In this document: one piece after another, positions 1-7,088 of the stretch
Position numbering within the stretch: position 1 is the stretch's first letter
How the letters are laid out: each line of letters opens with the position of its first letter
From: Halanaerobium sp.
GTDB lineage: Bacteria > Bacillota > Halanaerobiia > Halanaerobiales > Halanaerobiaceae
Assembly: GCA_003070825.1 (NCBI GenBank)
Contig: QBLP01000075.1
Location: forward strand, 1-7,951
Length of the DNA stretch: 7,951 nt
Direction of reading: 5' to 3'
Translations under genes and position numbers: made by a program
Notes under the pieces: model-generated
Seen by the model: only the letters and a program-made list of their open reading frames with translations
What the model was told of the DNA's origin: nothing
Database searches by the model: none

Positions 1-984
1 GTTAATATTTTTAAGCAGTTCTCTAAAAGCTGCTGGATTATGGGCACCATCCAGAATGATCAGAGGGTTCTCATAAATTTTCTCCATTCTCCCCGGCCAG
101 TAAATATCAGCCAGAGCCCGCCTGATTTCATTTTTATTCACCTGATAGGAGTCTGATAATTCTTCTACAGACCTTAAAGCCAGGGCAGTATTTACAGCCT
201 GATGTTCTCCCAAAAGTGATAGTCTATATTCAGCTATGCTTTGCTCTTTTCTTTTTAAATGGATAATATTATCTCTTAGATTACCACTGCTTTTTATTAA
301 ATCATATTCCTTACTTAAAGCAATAAACTTTGAATTTTTAGCTTGAGCTTTATTTTGGATCACACTGAGTGCTTCAATCTGCTCAACAGCCGTAATCACT
401 TTAGAATTTTCTTTGATGATTCCTGCTTTTTCAGTTGCTATTTCAGCAATTGTGTCTCCCAGAAATTCTCGGTGTTCCAAACTGATATTGGTAATCAGCG
501 ATAAAAGTGGTTTTTTAACAATATTCGTAGCATCAAGTCTGCCTCCGAGTCCGGTTTCCAGAATTACTATTTCTGGATCATGCTGTTTAAAATATTTGAA
601 AGCAATTACAGTTACAATTTCGAAAAAACTGGCTTCTACCCCGGTCTGCTCTTTCAATTTTTCAGCTGCAAATTTAACTTCAGCAGTGATTTCTTCCAGT
701 TCATAGGTCGAACAGCTCCTGCCGTTTATTTTAATCCGCTCATTAAAATGAAAAAAATGCGGTGAGCTGTAAAGAGCAGTTTTATAACCTGCTTCTCTGT
801 AAATACGTTCTAAAATAGCTGCAGTTGAACCTTTACCATTTGTCCCGGCAATATGTATTACATCTAAATCACGCTGAGGGTTTCCTAGATATTTCAATAA
901 TTTTCTGATCCGCTCCAGGCCCGGTTTATAGCCGGCTTCAGTCCCAAACATCGATAAAGAATTTATATATTTAAAAGGATCCAT
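1..984 (-). CDS. folC: Bifunctional folylpolyglutamate synthase / dihydrofolate synthase, 3' end cut off
   Basis: This cytoplasmic Mur-ligase-type enzyme adds glutamate to folates with ATP and, in many bacteria, also makes dihydrofolate from dihydropteroate. The window holds the first 328 codons; the family is usually about 430 residues, so roughly 100 C-terminal residues lie beyond base 1. Visible motifs are KPGLERI near residue 20, the P-loop AGTNGKGST at 46-54, LETGLGGRLDATN at about 138-151, NISLEH...FLGDT and EKAGIIKE at about 164-190, GEHQAVNTALAL near 260, PGRME near 296 and DGAHNP at about 311-316. Together these are diagnostic for FolC. The ATG at 984-982 follows a GGAGG (994-990) at 5-nt spacing. 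The gene is divergent from the PAP2-like gene and has its own candidate promoter. Whether both activities are present cannot be decided from sequence alone. No frameshift or stop is seen in the visible part. Confidence 0.95.
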   Translation of the reverse strand, partial: MDPFKYINSLSMFGTEAGYKPGLERIRKLLKYLGNPQRDLDVIHIAGTNGKGSTAAILERIYREAGYKTALYSSPHFFHFNERIKINGRSCSTYELEEITAEVKFAAEKLKEQTGVEASFFEIVTVIAFKYFKQHDPEIVILETGLGGRLDATNIVKKPLLSLITNISLEHREFLGDTIAEIATEKAGIIKENSKVITAVEQIEALSVIQNKAQAKNSKFIALSKEYDLIKSSGNLRDNIIHLKRKEQSIAEYRLSLLGEHQAVNTALALRSVEELSDSYQVNKNEIRRALADIYWPGRMEKIYENPLIILDGAHNPAAFRELLKNIN

Positions 985-1053
985 AATTTCCTCCAGTTCT
1001 TTATTTGCATTAAATAGCATTTTTAAGATAAAATATATTAAGGCACTATTATT

Positions 1054-1082
1054 ATTATACACAAAAATGAAGAAAAGAACAA
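1054..1082 (-). promoter_or_regulatory. Candidate sigma-A promoter for folC
   Basis: On the minus strand there is a -35-like TTGTTC (1082-1077), a 17-nt spacer and a perfect -10 TATAAT (1059-1054). Transcription would start near 1047 and leave a leader of about 60 nt before the folC ATG. The -10 is a consensus match and the spacing is ideal; the -35 matches only in its TTG half. The surrounding DNA is very AT-rich, so chance matches are possible. The opposite-strand promoter for the gene at 1115 must lie in the same 130-bp region, but several weak AT-rich candidates compete there and I do not choose one. Confidence 0.55.
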
Positions 1083-1114
1083 AAATTAATATCTAACTAT
1101 TTGGGGGAGATTAC

Positions 1115-1546
1115 ATGTCATTACTGGGAGTATCAATTTTTTCGCTTTTTGCAGCTCAATTTTTAAAAATATTTTTTATTAGACCAATGAATTTTTATAC
1201 CTTTTTCACTTCTGGAGGAATGCCCAGCTCTCACTCTTCTTTTGTTTCAGCTCTCACAATTACAGTTGGCTTAAAACACGGCTTTTCTTCTGACCTTTTT
1301 GCCATTGTAACTGTTTTCGCTTTAATTGTAACCTATGATGCCAGTGGTGTCCGGCGGGCAGTAGGCCAGCAGGCAAATGTCTTAAACAATCTGATCAAAC
1401 ATCTTGAAAATAAATCCTCTGTCAAAGAGAGACAGCTGTTGATCAAAGAAGATTTAAAAGAATTAATCGGCCATACTCCTTTTGAAGTATTTGCTGGAGT
1501 TCTGCTGGGAGCAGTAATAGCACTTTTAAACTGGTATTATATTTAA
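1115..1546 (+). CDS. Divergent PAP2 family membrane protein (YuiD-like, DUF212)
   Basis: This 143-residue integral membrane protein belongs to the acid phosphatase/vanadium haloperoxidase-related family typified by Bacillus subtilis YuiD. Seen in the sequence: an N-terminal hydrophobic segment (about 3-22), GGMPSSHS at 34-41, hydrophobic stretches at about 42-53 and 60-73, the family signature YDASGVRRAVGQQA at 74-87, a charged segment at 95-117, then GHTPFEVFAGVLLG at 119-132 leading into a last membrane segment. The SSH and GHTPxEV motifs resemble the histidine motifs of PAP2 phosphatases, which suggests a lipid-phosphate or pyrophosphate substrate, but the substrate of this family is not established. 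Length is close to that of other family members. The ATG at 1115 is supported by GGGGGAG at 1103-1109, 5 nt upstream. It stands alone between a divergent folC and a convergent transketolase, so it is probably monocistronic. Confidence 0.9.
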   Translation: MSLLGVSIFSLFAAQFLKIFFIRPMNFYTFFTSGGMPSSHSSFVSALTITVGLKHGFSSDLFAIVTVFALIVTYDASGVRRAVGQQANVLNNLIKHLENKSSVKERQLLIKEDLKELIGHTPFEVFAGVLLGAVIALLNWYYI

Positions 1547-1596
1547 TCAAATTTGAAAGTAGTTTAGAAGAATTAAAACCATCAGCTAAAAGGAAG

Positions 1597-1646
1597 AAAA
1601 TCCGCCCAACTGATCAGTTAACTGATCTGCTCTGGACGGATTTTTT
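1597..1646. terminator. Bidirectional intrinsic terminator between convergent genes
   Basis: An outer stem pairs AAAATCCG (1597-1604) with CGGATTTT (1637-1644) and continues, past one C/A mismatch, with CC/GG (1606-1607 with 1634-1635). Inside it sits a perfect 16-bp palindrome, GATCAGTTAACTGATC (1612-1627), which can form its own hairpin. On the plus strand the stem runs into six T residues (1641-1646), ending the PAP2-like transcript. On the minus strand the stem is followed by TTTTC, ending the transketolase transcript. It sits 50 nt after the plus-strand stop codon and 48 nt after the minus-strand one, as expected for a shared terminator. Confidence 0.8.
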
Positions 1647-1694
1647 CATTTACTCAATCCTGATTAAATATTAATTTTTTGTATTTATATTTTA

Positions 1695-3659
1695 CTATTT
1701 TAAAGCTGCTTCAATCTCTGCTGCAGCTTTTTCTGCTTTAAAGCCTAATTCTTCTCCTACTTCCTGACCTTTTCCACTTAAACCAAAGCGGTCAAGTCCG
1801 ATAACCAGGCCGTCTCTACCAACAAGCTTGTACCAGCCAGTTGTTACTCCTGCTTCGACTGCTACTCTTAACTTAACTTCCGGCAGCTCATGAGCTGCTG
1901 CATATTTTTCGAACTTTCTTCTTTCCGGTACTGATACTACTGCAGCTTTGATACCTTTTTCTGCAAGAAGTTTAGCACTCTCTTCTGCCAGGTTGACTTC
2001 ACTACCACTGGCAAAGATCATGGTATCTGCATCCTCTGGCTTACTGACAAAGTAGCCACCGTTGTTGAAGTTATCCATTCCCTGATATTTTTCGATATGC
2101 TTTAAGTTCTGTCTGGTTAGAATTAGAGCTGTCGGCTGGTCTGTTGTTTCCAGAGCTTCTACCCAGGCAGCCTTGGCCTCTTCTTCATCTCCAGGTCTCA
2201 AAACTTTAAGTCCGGGGATAATTCTTAAGGATTCAACATGCTCTATTGGCTGATGGGTTGGTCCATCTTCTCCAACAAAAACTGAATCATGAGTAAAGAC
2301 ATAGATTACAGGCTGCTTCATTAAAGCTGCCAGTCTGATTGCCGGACGCATATAATCAGCAAAGGTTAAGAAGGTTGCTGCAAATGGTCTTAAGCCCTGA
2401 TGTAAGGAAATACCATTAACAATGGCTCCCATCGCGTGTTCTCTGACACCAAAGCGGAAGTTGCGGCCGGAGTAGTTACCTTTCTGCACCTCTCCGTATT
2501 CTCCGTTATAGGTTTTAGTTGAAGGAGCTAAGTCTGCTGAACCACCAACTAAATAAGGTACTACCTCAAATGCTTTAGTTAAAGCTGCTCCAGCTGACTT
2601 TCTGGTAGCTATTGGAGCTTCTATCTCTAAGTCCATAATTTCTTCTTTTAAGTCAACAGGAAGTTTGAGGCTCATTGCCTGATCCCATTCTTTTTTCAGT
2701 TCAGGGTTTGCTTTTGCCCAGGCCTTAAACTCTGCTTCCCATTCCAGGCGCTTATCCTGCATCTCAGCCGCCTGCTTGCGGAAGAATTCTTTGACCTCAT
2801 CTGAAACATAAAATTTCTTGTCTGCAGGCAGTCCAAACTTTTCTTTTAAGCCTTTGATCTCATCTTCTCCTAAAGGTGCACCGTGAGCATCTGCTGTATC
2901 CTGCTTGTTTGGTGCTCCCAGGGCGATATGAGTTTTAGCCATAATTAAGGTTGGTCTGTCTTTATCAGATTTACCCTGGTTGATCGCATCTCTCAGCTGA
3001 TCGATATTATGTCCATCTACATTTTCTATAACCTGCCAGCCAAAAGCCTTAAAGCGGTCGGCCACTGATTCGGTAAAAGCCAGGTTGGTACTGCCGGCAA
3101 TAGAAATATCGTTATCATCATAGATTGCAATTAACTTATCTAAACCTAAGTGTCCTGCCAGTGATGCTGCCTCAGAGGTGATACCCTCCATCATGCAGCC
3201 ATCACCCATAATTGTGTAGGTATAGTGGTCTACAATTGTGTGTTCTTCTGTGTTATATTTTTCTGCCAGCATCTTTTCGGCTAGTGACATTCCAACTGCA
3301 TTGGTAAAGCCCTGGCCTAAGGGGCCGGTTGTGGTCTCTACTCCATCTGTTTCTCCATACTCGGGGTGACCTGGTGTTTTAGAATGGAGCTGTCTAAAGT
3401 TTTTTAGGTCCTCCATTGATAGATCATAACCTTTTAGGTGTAAAAATGAGTATAAAAATGCTGATCCGTGTCCTGCTGACAGTACAAAGCGATCTCTATC
3501 GGGCCAGTCTGATTTTGAGGCATCCATATCCATTACTTCTCCGAATAATAGAGCACCAATATCAGCACAGCCAATCGGCATTCCTGGATGACCAGAATTT
3601 GCCTTTTCTACAATGTCTGCAGCTAATCCTCTTACTGTATTTGCAACTTCTTTTAACAA
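1695..3659 (-). CDS. tkt: Transketolase
   Basis: Thiamine-diphosphate enzyme of the non-oxidative pentose phosphate pathway that moves two-carbon ketol units between sugar phosphates (for example xylulose 5-phosphate plus ribose 5-phosphate). At 654 residues it is a complete single-chain enzyme, not the split N/C-half form found in many anaerobes. Visible motifs are SGHPGMPIG at 22-30, SAGHGSA at 61-67, GPLGQG at 112-117, the ThDP/metal motif GDGCMMEG at 152-159 with DDN at 181-183, GVREHAM at 404-410 (E407 corresponds to the catalytic glutamate) and HDSVFVGEDGPTHQPIEH at 457-474. The C-terminal domain carries DRFGLSGKG at 623-631. The start is TTG at 3659-3657, chosen because GGGAGGG lies 7 nt upstream; the next in-frame ATG would remove the SGHPG motif. 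It has its own promoter and appears to be monocistronic. Confidence 0.97.
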   Translation of the reverse strand: MLKEVANTVRGLAADIVEKANSGHPGMPIGCADIGALLFGEVMDMDASKSDWPDRDRFVLSAGHGSAFLYSFLHLKGYDLSMEDLKNFRQLHSKTPGHPEYGETDGVETTTGPLGQGFTNAVGMSLAEKMLAEKYNTEEHTIVDHYTYTIMGDGCMMEGITSEAASLAGHLGLDKLIAIYDDNDISIAGSTNLAFTESVADRFKAFGWQVIENVDGHNIDQLRDAINQGKSDKDRPTLIMAKTHIALGAPNKQDTADAHGAPLGEDEIKGLKEKFGLPADKKFYVSDEVKEFFRKQAAEMQDKRLEWEAEFKAWAKANPELKKEWDQAMSLKLPVDLKEEIMDLEIEAPIATRKSAGAALTKAFEVVPYLVGGSADLAPSTKTYNGEYGEVQKGNYSGRNFRFGVREHAMGAIVNGISLHQGLRPFAATFLTFADYMRPAIRLAALMKQPVIYVFTHDSVFVGEDGPTHQPIEHVESLRIIPGLKVLRPGDEEEAKAAWVEALETTDQPTALILTRQNLKHIEKYQGMDNFNNGGYFVSKPEDADTMIFASGSEVNLAEESAKLLAEKGIKAAVVSVPERRKFEKYAAAHELPEVKLRVAVEAGVTTGWYKLVGRDGLVIGLDRFGLSGKGQEVGEELGFKAEKAAAEIEAALK

Positions 3660-3666
3660 AATTTAT

Positions 3667-3673
3667 CCCTCCC
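3667..3673 (-). promoter_or_regulatory. Ribosome binding site that fixes the TTG start of transketolase
   Basis: GGGAGGG on the minus strand ends 7 nt before the TTG at 3659-3657. No ATG with comparable support exists near the N-terminus, so this site decides the start. Confidence 0.85.
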
Positions 3674-3701
3674 AGAATTAAATAAAGTTTTCTCAACTAT
3701 T

Positions 3702-3730
3702 ATTTTATATGTTAAACCATAAAATGTCCA
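3702..3730 (-). promoter_or_regulatory. Candidate sigma-A promoter for transketolase
   Basis: On the minus strand there is a -35 TGGACA (3730-3725, five of six to consensus), a 17-nt spacer and a -10 TAAAAT (3707-3702, five of six). Transcription would start near 3695, giving a leader of about 35 nt. The -35 overlaps an imperfect inverted repeat, TGTC...GACA (3725-3738), which might be a regulator site but is too short to claim. Confidence 0.6.
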
Positions 3731-3783
3731 GTCAGACAAATAAATAATTTCAGTTTAAGATGCAGTAGTTTATTAATGATTAA

Positions 3784-3814
3784 CAGAGTTAATTCAAGCC
3801 GTGAATTAACTCTG
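3784..3814 (-). terminator. 13-bp perfect hairpin at the end of the GH65 operon
   Basis: CAGAGTTAATTCA (3784-3796) and TGAATTAACTCTG (3802-3814) are perfect inverted repeats around a 5-nt loop. The stem covers the last sense codons and the TAA stop (3808-3806) of the transporter gene. On the minus strand it is followed by TTAATCATTAATAAA, which is T-containing but not a clean T run, so it may be a weak terminator or a 3'-end-stabilising hairpin. It lies between the operon and the separate transketolase promoter, which fits a transcription boundary. Confidence 0.55.
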
Positions 3815-4705
3815 AGCCTCATTTAACTCACTCTGCCTCCGTTTTTGATGGTTATTATAGAAAGAAGCTAGATAAATTCCTCCCAGAATAAAAGCGCCTC
3901 CAATCATAGTTGTCAGTCTTACCTGTTCATTTAATAAGAGCCAGGCTAAAAAAGTGGTTAAAATTGGCTCTCCCAGGATTGATAAAGAAACAATAGAGGT
4001 TGAGAGGTAGCGGACTGCATAATTGAGAATTGAATGTCCAATCAGGGTCGGCCCAACAGCCAGCGCTAAAAAGAGCAGATAATTATTTAAGCCGTGACCG
4101 GTAAAGGGAATATCAAATAGATAAACACCGATTCCTAAAAATATGGCGGCATATGTATATAAAATATAGAGGTAGGGAAAATAATCAAGTTTTTTTCGCA
4201 CCCCTCTTCCGATAAAAAGATAAGAGGAGGCAAATAAAGCAGCCGAAAGAGCAAGAAAATTACCAAAAAGCTTATCCCCCAGCTGATACAGGTCCCCAAT
4301 ACTAATAATTGCACTGCCAATAACTGCCATAATAATCCCGATGACTGCTCCTTCTTTTAAATCTTCTCTGGCAAATAAATACTCTAAAATAATTGTGAAC
4401 AGCGGCTGCAGAGCCACAAAAATAACTGAATTGGAAATATCAGTATACTGAATAGAACTAATCCACAAAATAAAATGAACCGCCAAGAGAAAACCGACCA
4501 GTAAAGGTCGGTAATCCAGAAAATAACGCACCTTGCTTTTATGTTTGAAAAAGAAATAAGGACTTAAAAGCAGAACTGTAAATAACATTCTGTAAAAGGC
4601 AGTTATCAGCGGTGGTGCTGAAACTATTTTAATAAGTATTCCAGAGAGTGATAAAAAGAAAATTCCAACTGCAAGCAGTATATATATCTTTTTTTTAAAA
4701 TCCAT
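3806..4705 (-). CDS. EamA/DMT-superfamily 10-helix transporter
   Basis: This 299-residue inner-membrane protein is built almost entirely of hydrophobic helices, about ten in number (roughly 7-27, 34-52, 67-86, 91-111, 119-137, 147-166, 174-197, 208-227, 235-258 and 264-283). They form two EamA repeats of five helices each. The second repeat contains SLSILGEPILTTFLAWLLLNE at about 240-260, where the GEP in helix 9 and the following LNE loop are typical of the drug/metabolite transporter superfamily. The tail after residue 284 is charged and cytoplasmic. Members export or import amino acids, nucleosides, sugars or other metabolites, and the substrate cannot be read from sequence. It starts 24 nt after the GH65 stop with AGGTG (4717-4713) 7 nt upstream of its ATG, so it is co-transcribed with the phosphorylase. 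A sugar or osmolyte substrate is only a guess from that linkage. Confidence 0.88.
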   Translation of the reverse strand: MDFKKKIYILLAVGIFFLSLSGILIKIVSAPPLITAFYRMLFTVLLLSPYFFFKHKSKVRYFLDYRPLLVGFLLAVHFILWISSIQYTDISNSVIFVALQPLFTIILEYLFAREDLKEGAVIGIIMAVIGSAIISIGDLYQLGDKLFGNFLALSAALFASSYLFIGRGVRKKLDYFPYLYILYTYAAIFLGIGVYLFDIPFTGHGLNNYLLFLALAVGPTLIGHSILNYAVRYLSTSIVSLSILGEPILTTFLAWLLLNEQVRLTTMIGGAFILGGIYLASFYNNHQKRRQSELNEAQS

Positions 4706-4729
4706 TTTATCACACCTGCTTTTTTAAGT

Positions 4730-7066
4730 TTATTGTATTTCTACTTCCTGACTTAAATTACTTTCTTCCAGAACAATCAGCTGATCATAGTGCTTGAATT
4801 CTACTTTATCCCCAGAAATCAGCATATATTTAACCTGATTTTCTTTAACCGTAACCTCAATCTGACTTCCCTTAAAACGGAGTCTAAATTGATATTCATT
4901 CCAGCCGTCCGGCAGATGAGGATGGAAGTATAATTTACCATTAAACATTCTCATCCCACCAAAACCCTGCACCAGGGCCAGCCAGGTTCCACCCATACAG
5001 GCAGTATGAACTCCCTGATAGGCATTTTCATTATAATCATCCAGATCAAGGCGAGCAGTCTGCATAAAGTAATTATAGGCCTGATTTTTGTAACCTATCT
5101 CTGAAGCCAGAATACTGTAAATTGCTGGAGATAGAGATGAATCATGGGTAGTTTTGGGTTCATAATAATCATAATTTCTAATCTTTAAATCACGGCCAAA
5201 CTGATCCCCAAGCTGGAGCATCAATAGTATCACATCAGCCTGTTTGATTACCTGATAGCGCCAGATAATCAGCGGATGCCAGTTTTTAACCAGAGGTAAT
5301 TCAGCATCAGGTATATTATCTACCTCAATTGGATTTTTATAAAGAAATGAGTCATCCTGAGGAGTGATTTCTAATTCCTCATTGTGAGGCAGATAAATAT
5401 CTTCTTTGATTTCCTTCATCTCTTTAATTTCATTTTCAGTTAATCCTATCCGCTCTGAGAGTCTTTTGTATTTTTCAGGCGCTCTTTCTTTAATGATCTC
5501 AGCCATTTTAACCGCTGTATCCAGATTAAATTTAGCCATGTAATTAGTGTAGGCATTATTGTTTACACCAGGTTTATATTCATCCGGGCCGCAGACTACA
5601 TTGAAGCAGAATTGATTATCCTTCATTGGAATATAGCTTCCCAGACTGAGCCACATCCGGGCTGTTTCAATTAAAATTTCCAGACCGTAATTTTCAATAA
5701 ACTCCTGGTCCCTGCTTACCTGGTAATAGAGATTAACAGCATAGGCAATATCAGCATTGATATGATACTGTACGGTTGAGCCCATAAAAAAGCCGGAGGC
5801 CTCTTCTCCGTTAATTGTTCGCCAGGGGAATAATACACCATTAAGCTTCATCCGTTCAGCATTTTTGCGAGCTTTATCAAGAGTATTATATCTAAATAGC
5901 AGTAAATTTCTTGCTACTTCCGGGCGCTGAAAAGCATAAAAGGGCAGTATATAACTTTCTGTATCCCAGAAATAATGGCCTTCATAATACTCACCGCTAA
6001 TTCCCTTAGCAGCTACACTTGTCTGACCGTCCTTTCCTGTAGCCTGCAGAATATGAAAAGCATTAAACCTAAATGCTTGCTGCAGCGAATCATCTCCATC
6101 AATTTTAACATCTACATCCTGCCAGTAACCTGACATAAATTCTGCCTGTTCTTCGACCAGATTTTCAAAACCGGTAATGGAAGCTCTGGCAGCTGAAGCT
6201 CTAGCATCACTGAGGGGATTTACGCCTTCTTCCTGACTGTGATTTACCCCAACAATTTTATCAATTGTATATTCTTCACCCTCAACTGCACTGATGTCAA
6301 AAATCCAGTCAACCCGGTTATCGGATGATCTCTTTTTGACCTCAGCGTTATCCTTAGAGCGCTCATCAAGCAAATGTTCTACCACATAGGCAACCTTAAA
6401 GTTGGTACTTTTAACTCTATGTAAAAGGTGACCGGTATTGGTATCAACTTCACTTTCTATGACTTCTAAAGCTTTTTTATCCCGCAGGTGGTGATGGTTG
6501 CTGACATCTCCATTGATAGCAGAATTAACACTGATCTTACCGGAAAAGTTTATCGCTTTAAACTGATATCTGATAGCACCAATATGTTCCCTGCTTAAAG
6601 AAATTAAACGTGTAATTTTGATCTCTATTTTTCTTCCCTGGCGGTCTTCCCAGAAAATTTTACGCCTTAAAACTCCCTGCTGCAGGTCCAGTTCGCGTTT
6701 GTAATCTAAGATCTGTCCCTTTAATAAATTTAATTTTTCTTCGTTAATATAGAGATTAATTTCACTCCAGTCAGCTAAATTAACCATTGTCTGACCATTT
6801 TGGGGTAAATTCGGAGCTTCTTCTCCATACATTATTTTTTCTGAGGCATAAACTCCATTAATATAAAAACCTGGAGTTGAAGTATCTTCACTTCCTGGAT
6901 AATCTTCTTCCAGAGTTCCCCGCAGTCCCATATAACCATTTCCCAGAGTAAAAATAGCCTCATTGTGATGGTTATGGTCTAAGAGAAATTCTTCCTCAGT
7001 AATTTTCCAGGCCTGAGAAGGATAAATTGCCTCCTTATCCATTTTTCTGGCGTGATATGTTCTCAA
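4730..7066 (-). CDS. Glycoside hydrolase family 65 disaccharide phosphorylase
   Basis: GH65 phosphorylases cleave an alpha-glucoside such as trehalose, kojibiose, nigerose, maltose or glucosylglycerol with phosphate, giving beta-glucose 1-phosphate in the cytoplasm. The 778 residues match the family's usual 750-800. Visible in order: the N-terminal beta-sandwich with FTLGNGYMGLRG (39-50), then the (alpha/alpha)6 barrel with GHYFWDTE (363-370), NGEEASGFF (419-427), QYHINADIAYA (433-443), GPDEY with probable general acid E496, KQADVILLM (608-616), THDSSLS (640-646; phosphate-binding region) and MGGTWLALVQGFGGMR (691-706), and finally a C-terminal beta domain. There is no signal peptide. The QYHINADI segment resembles, from memory, trehalose/kojibiose-type enzymes rather than the HRNG-type loop of maltose phosphorylases; exact specificity is open. 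The TTG start at 7066-7064 is chosen for its strong AAGGAGGGG; the ATG at codon 9 has no such site. It lies 22 nt after the upstream gene, and no beta-phosphoglucomutase is adjacent. Confidence 0.93.
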   Translation of the reverse strand: MRTYHARKMDKEAIYPSQAWKITEEEFLLDHNHHNEAIFTLGNGYMGLRGTLEEDYPGSEDTSTPGFYINGVYASEKIMYGEEAPNLPQNGQTMVNLADWSEINLYINEEKLNLLKGQILDYKRELDLQQGVLRRKIFWEDRQGRKIEIKITRLISLSREHIGAIRYQFKAINFSGKISVNSAINGDVSNHHHLRDKKALEVIESEVDTNTGHLLHRVKSTNFKVAYVVEHLLDERSKDNAEVKKRSSDNRVDWIFDISAVEGEEYTIDKIVGVNHSQEEGVNPLSDARASAARASITGFENLVEEQAEFMSGYWQDVDVKIDGDDSLQQAFRFNAFHILQATGKDGQTSVAAKGISGEYYEGHYFWDTESYILPFYAFQRPEVARNLLLFRYNTLDKARKNAERMKLNGVLFPWRTINGEEASGFFMGSTVQYHINADIAYAVNLYYQVSRDQEFIENYGLEILIETARMWLSLGSYIPMKDNQFCFNVVCGPDEYKPGVNNNAYTNYMAKFNLDTAVKMAEIIKERAPEKYKRLSERIGLTENEIKEMKEIKEDIYLPHNEELEITPQDDSFLYKNPIEVDNIPDAELPLVKNWHPLIIWRYQVIKQADVILLMLQLGDQFGRDLKIRNYDYYEPKTTHDSSLSPAIYSILASEIGYKNQAYNYFMQTARLDLDDYNENAYQGVHTACMGGTWLALVQGFGGMRMFNGKLYFHPHLPDGWNEYQFRLRFKGSQIEVTVKENQVKYMLISGDKVEFKHYDQLIVLEESNLSQEVEIQ

Positions 7067-7073
7067 ATCAAGT

Positions 7074-7082
7074 CCCCTCCTT
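7074..7082 (-). promoter_or_regulatory. Strong ribosome binding site that fixes the TTG start of the GH65 gene
   Basis: AAGGAGGGG on the minus strand has its AGGAGG core 9 nt upstream of the TTG at 7066-7064, inside the 22-nt gap after the preceding stop codon. The alternative ATG eight codons later has no purine-rich site at a suitable distance. Confidence 0.85.
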
Positions 7083-7088
7083 AAATTT

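Noticed and set aside
413..765. Two plus-strand open frames of 97 and 61 codons inside folC
   Set aside because: They are antisense to strongly conserved FolC motifs, including LETGLGGRLDATN, have no ribosome binding site and show no recognisable protein pattern.
1023..1052. Weak plus-strand promoter TTAAGA-18-TATTAT for the PAP2-like gene
   Set aside because: The region is so AT-rich that several equally weak candidates exist (for example TTTGCA at 1004 with TAAAAT at 1029), so no single one can be supported.
3416..3685. Plus-strand open frame of 89 codons over the transketolase N-terminus
   Set aside because: It is antisense to the conserved SGHPG and SAGHGSA region of transketolase and has no ribosome binding site or family features.
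4135..4320. Minus-strand open frame of 61 codons in another frame of the transporter gene
   Set aside because: It overlaps a well-formed EamA gene in a different frame; its hydrophobicity is a by-product of the T-rich coding strand.
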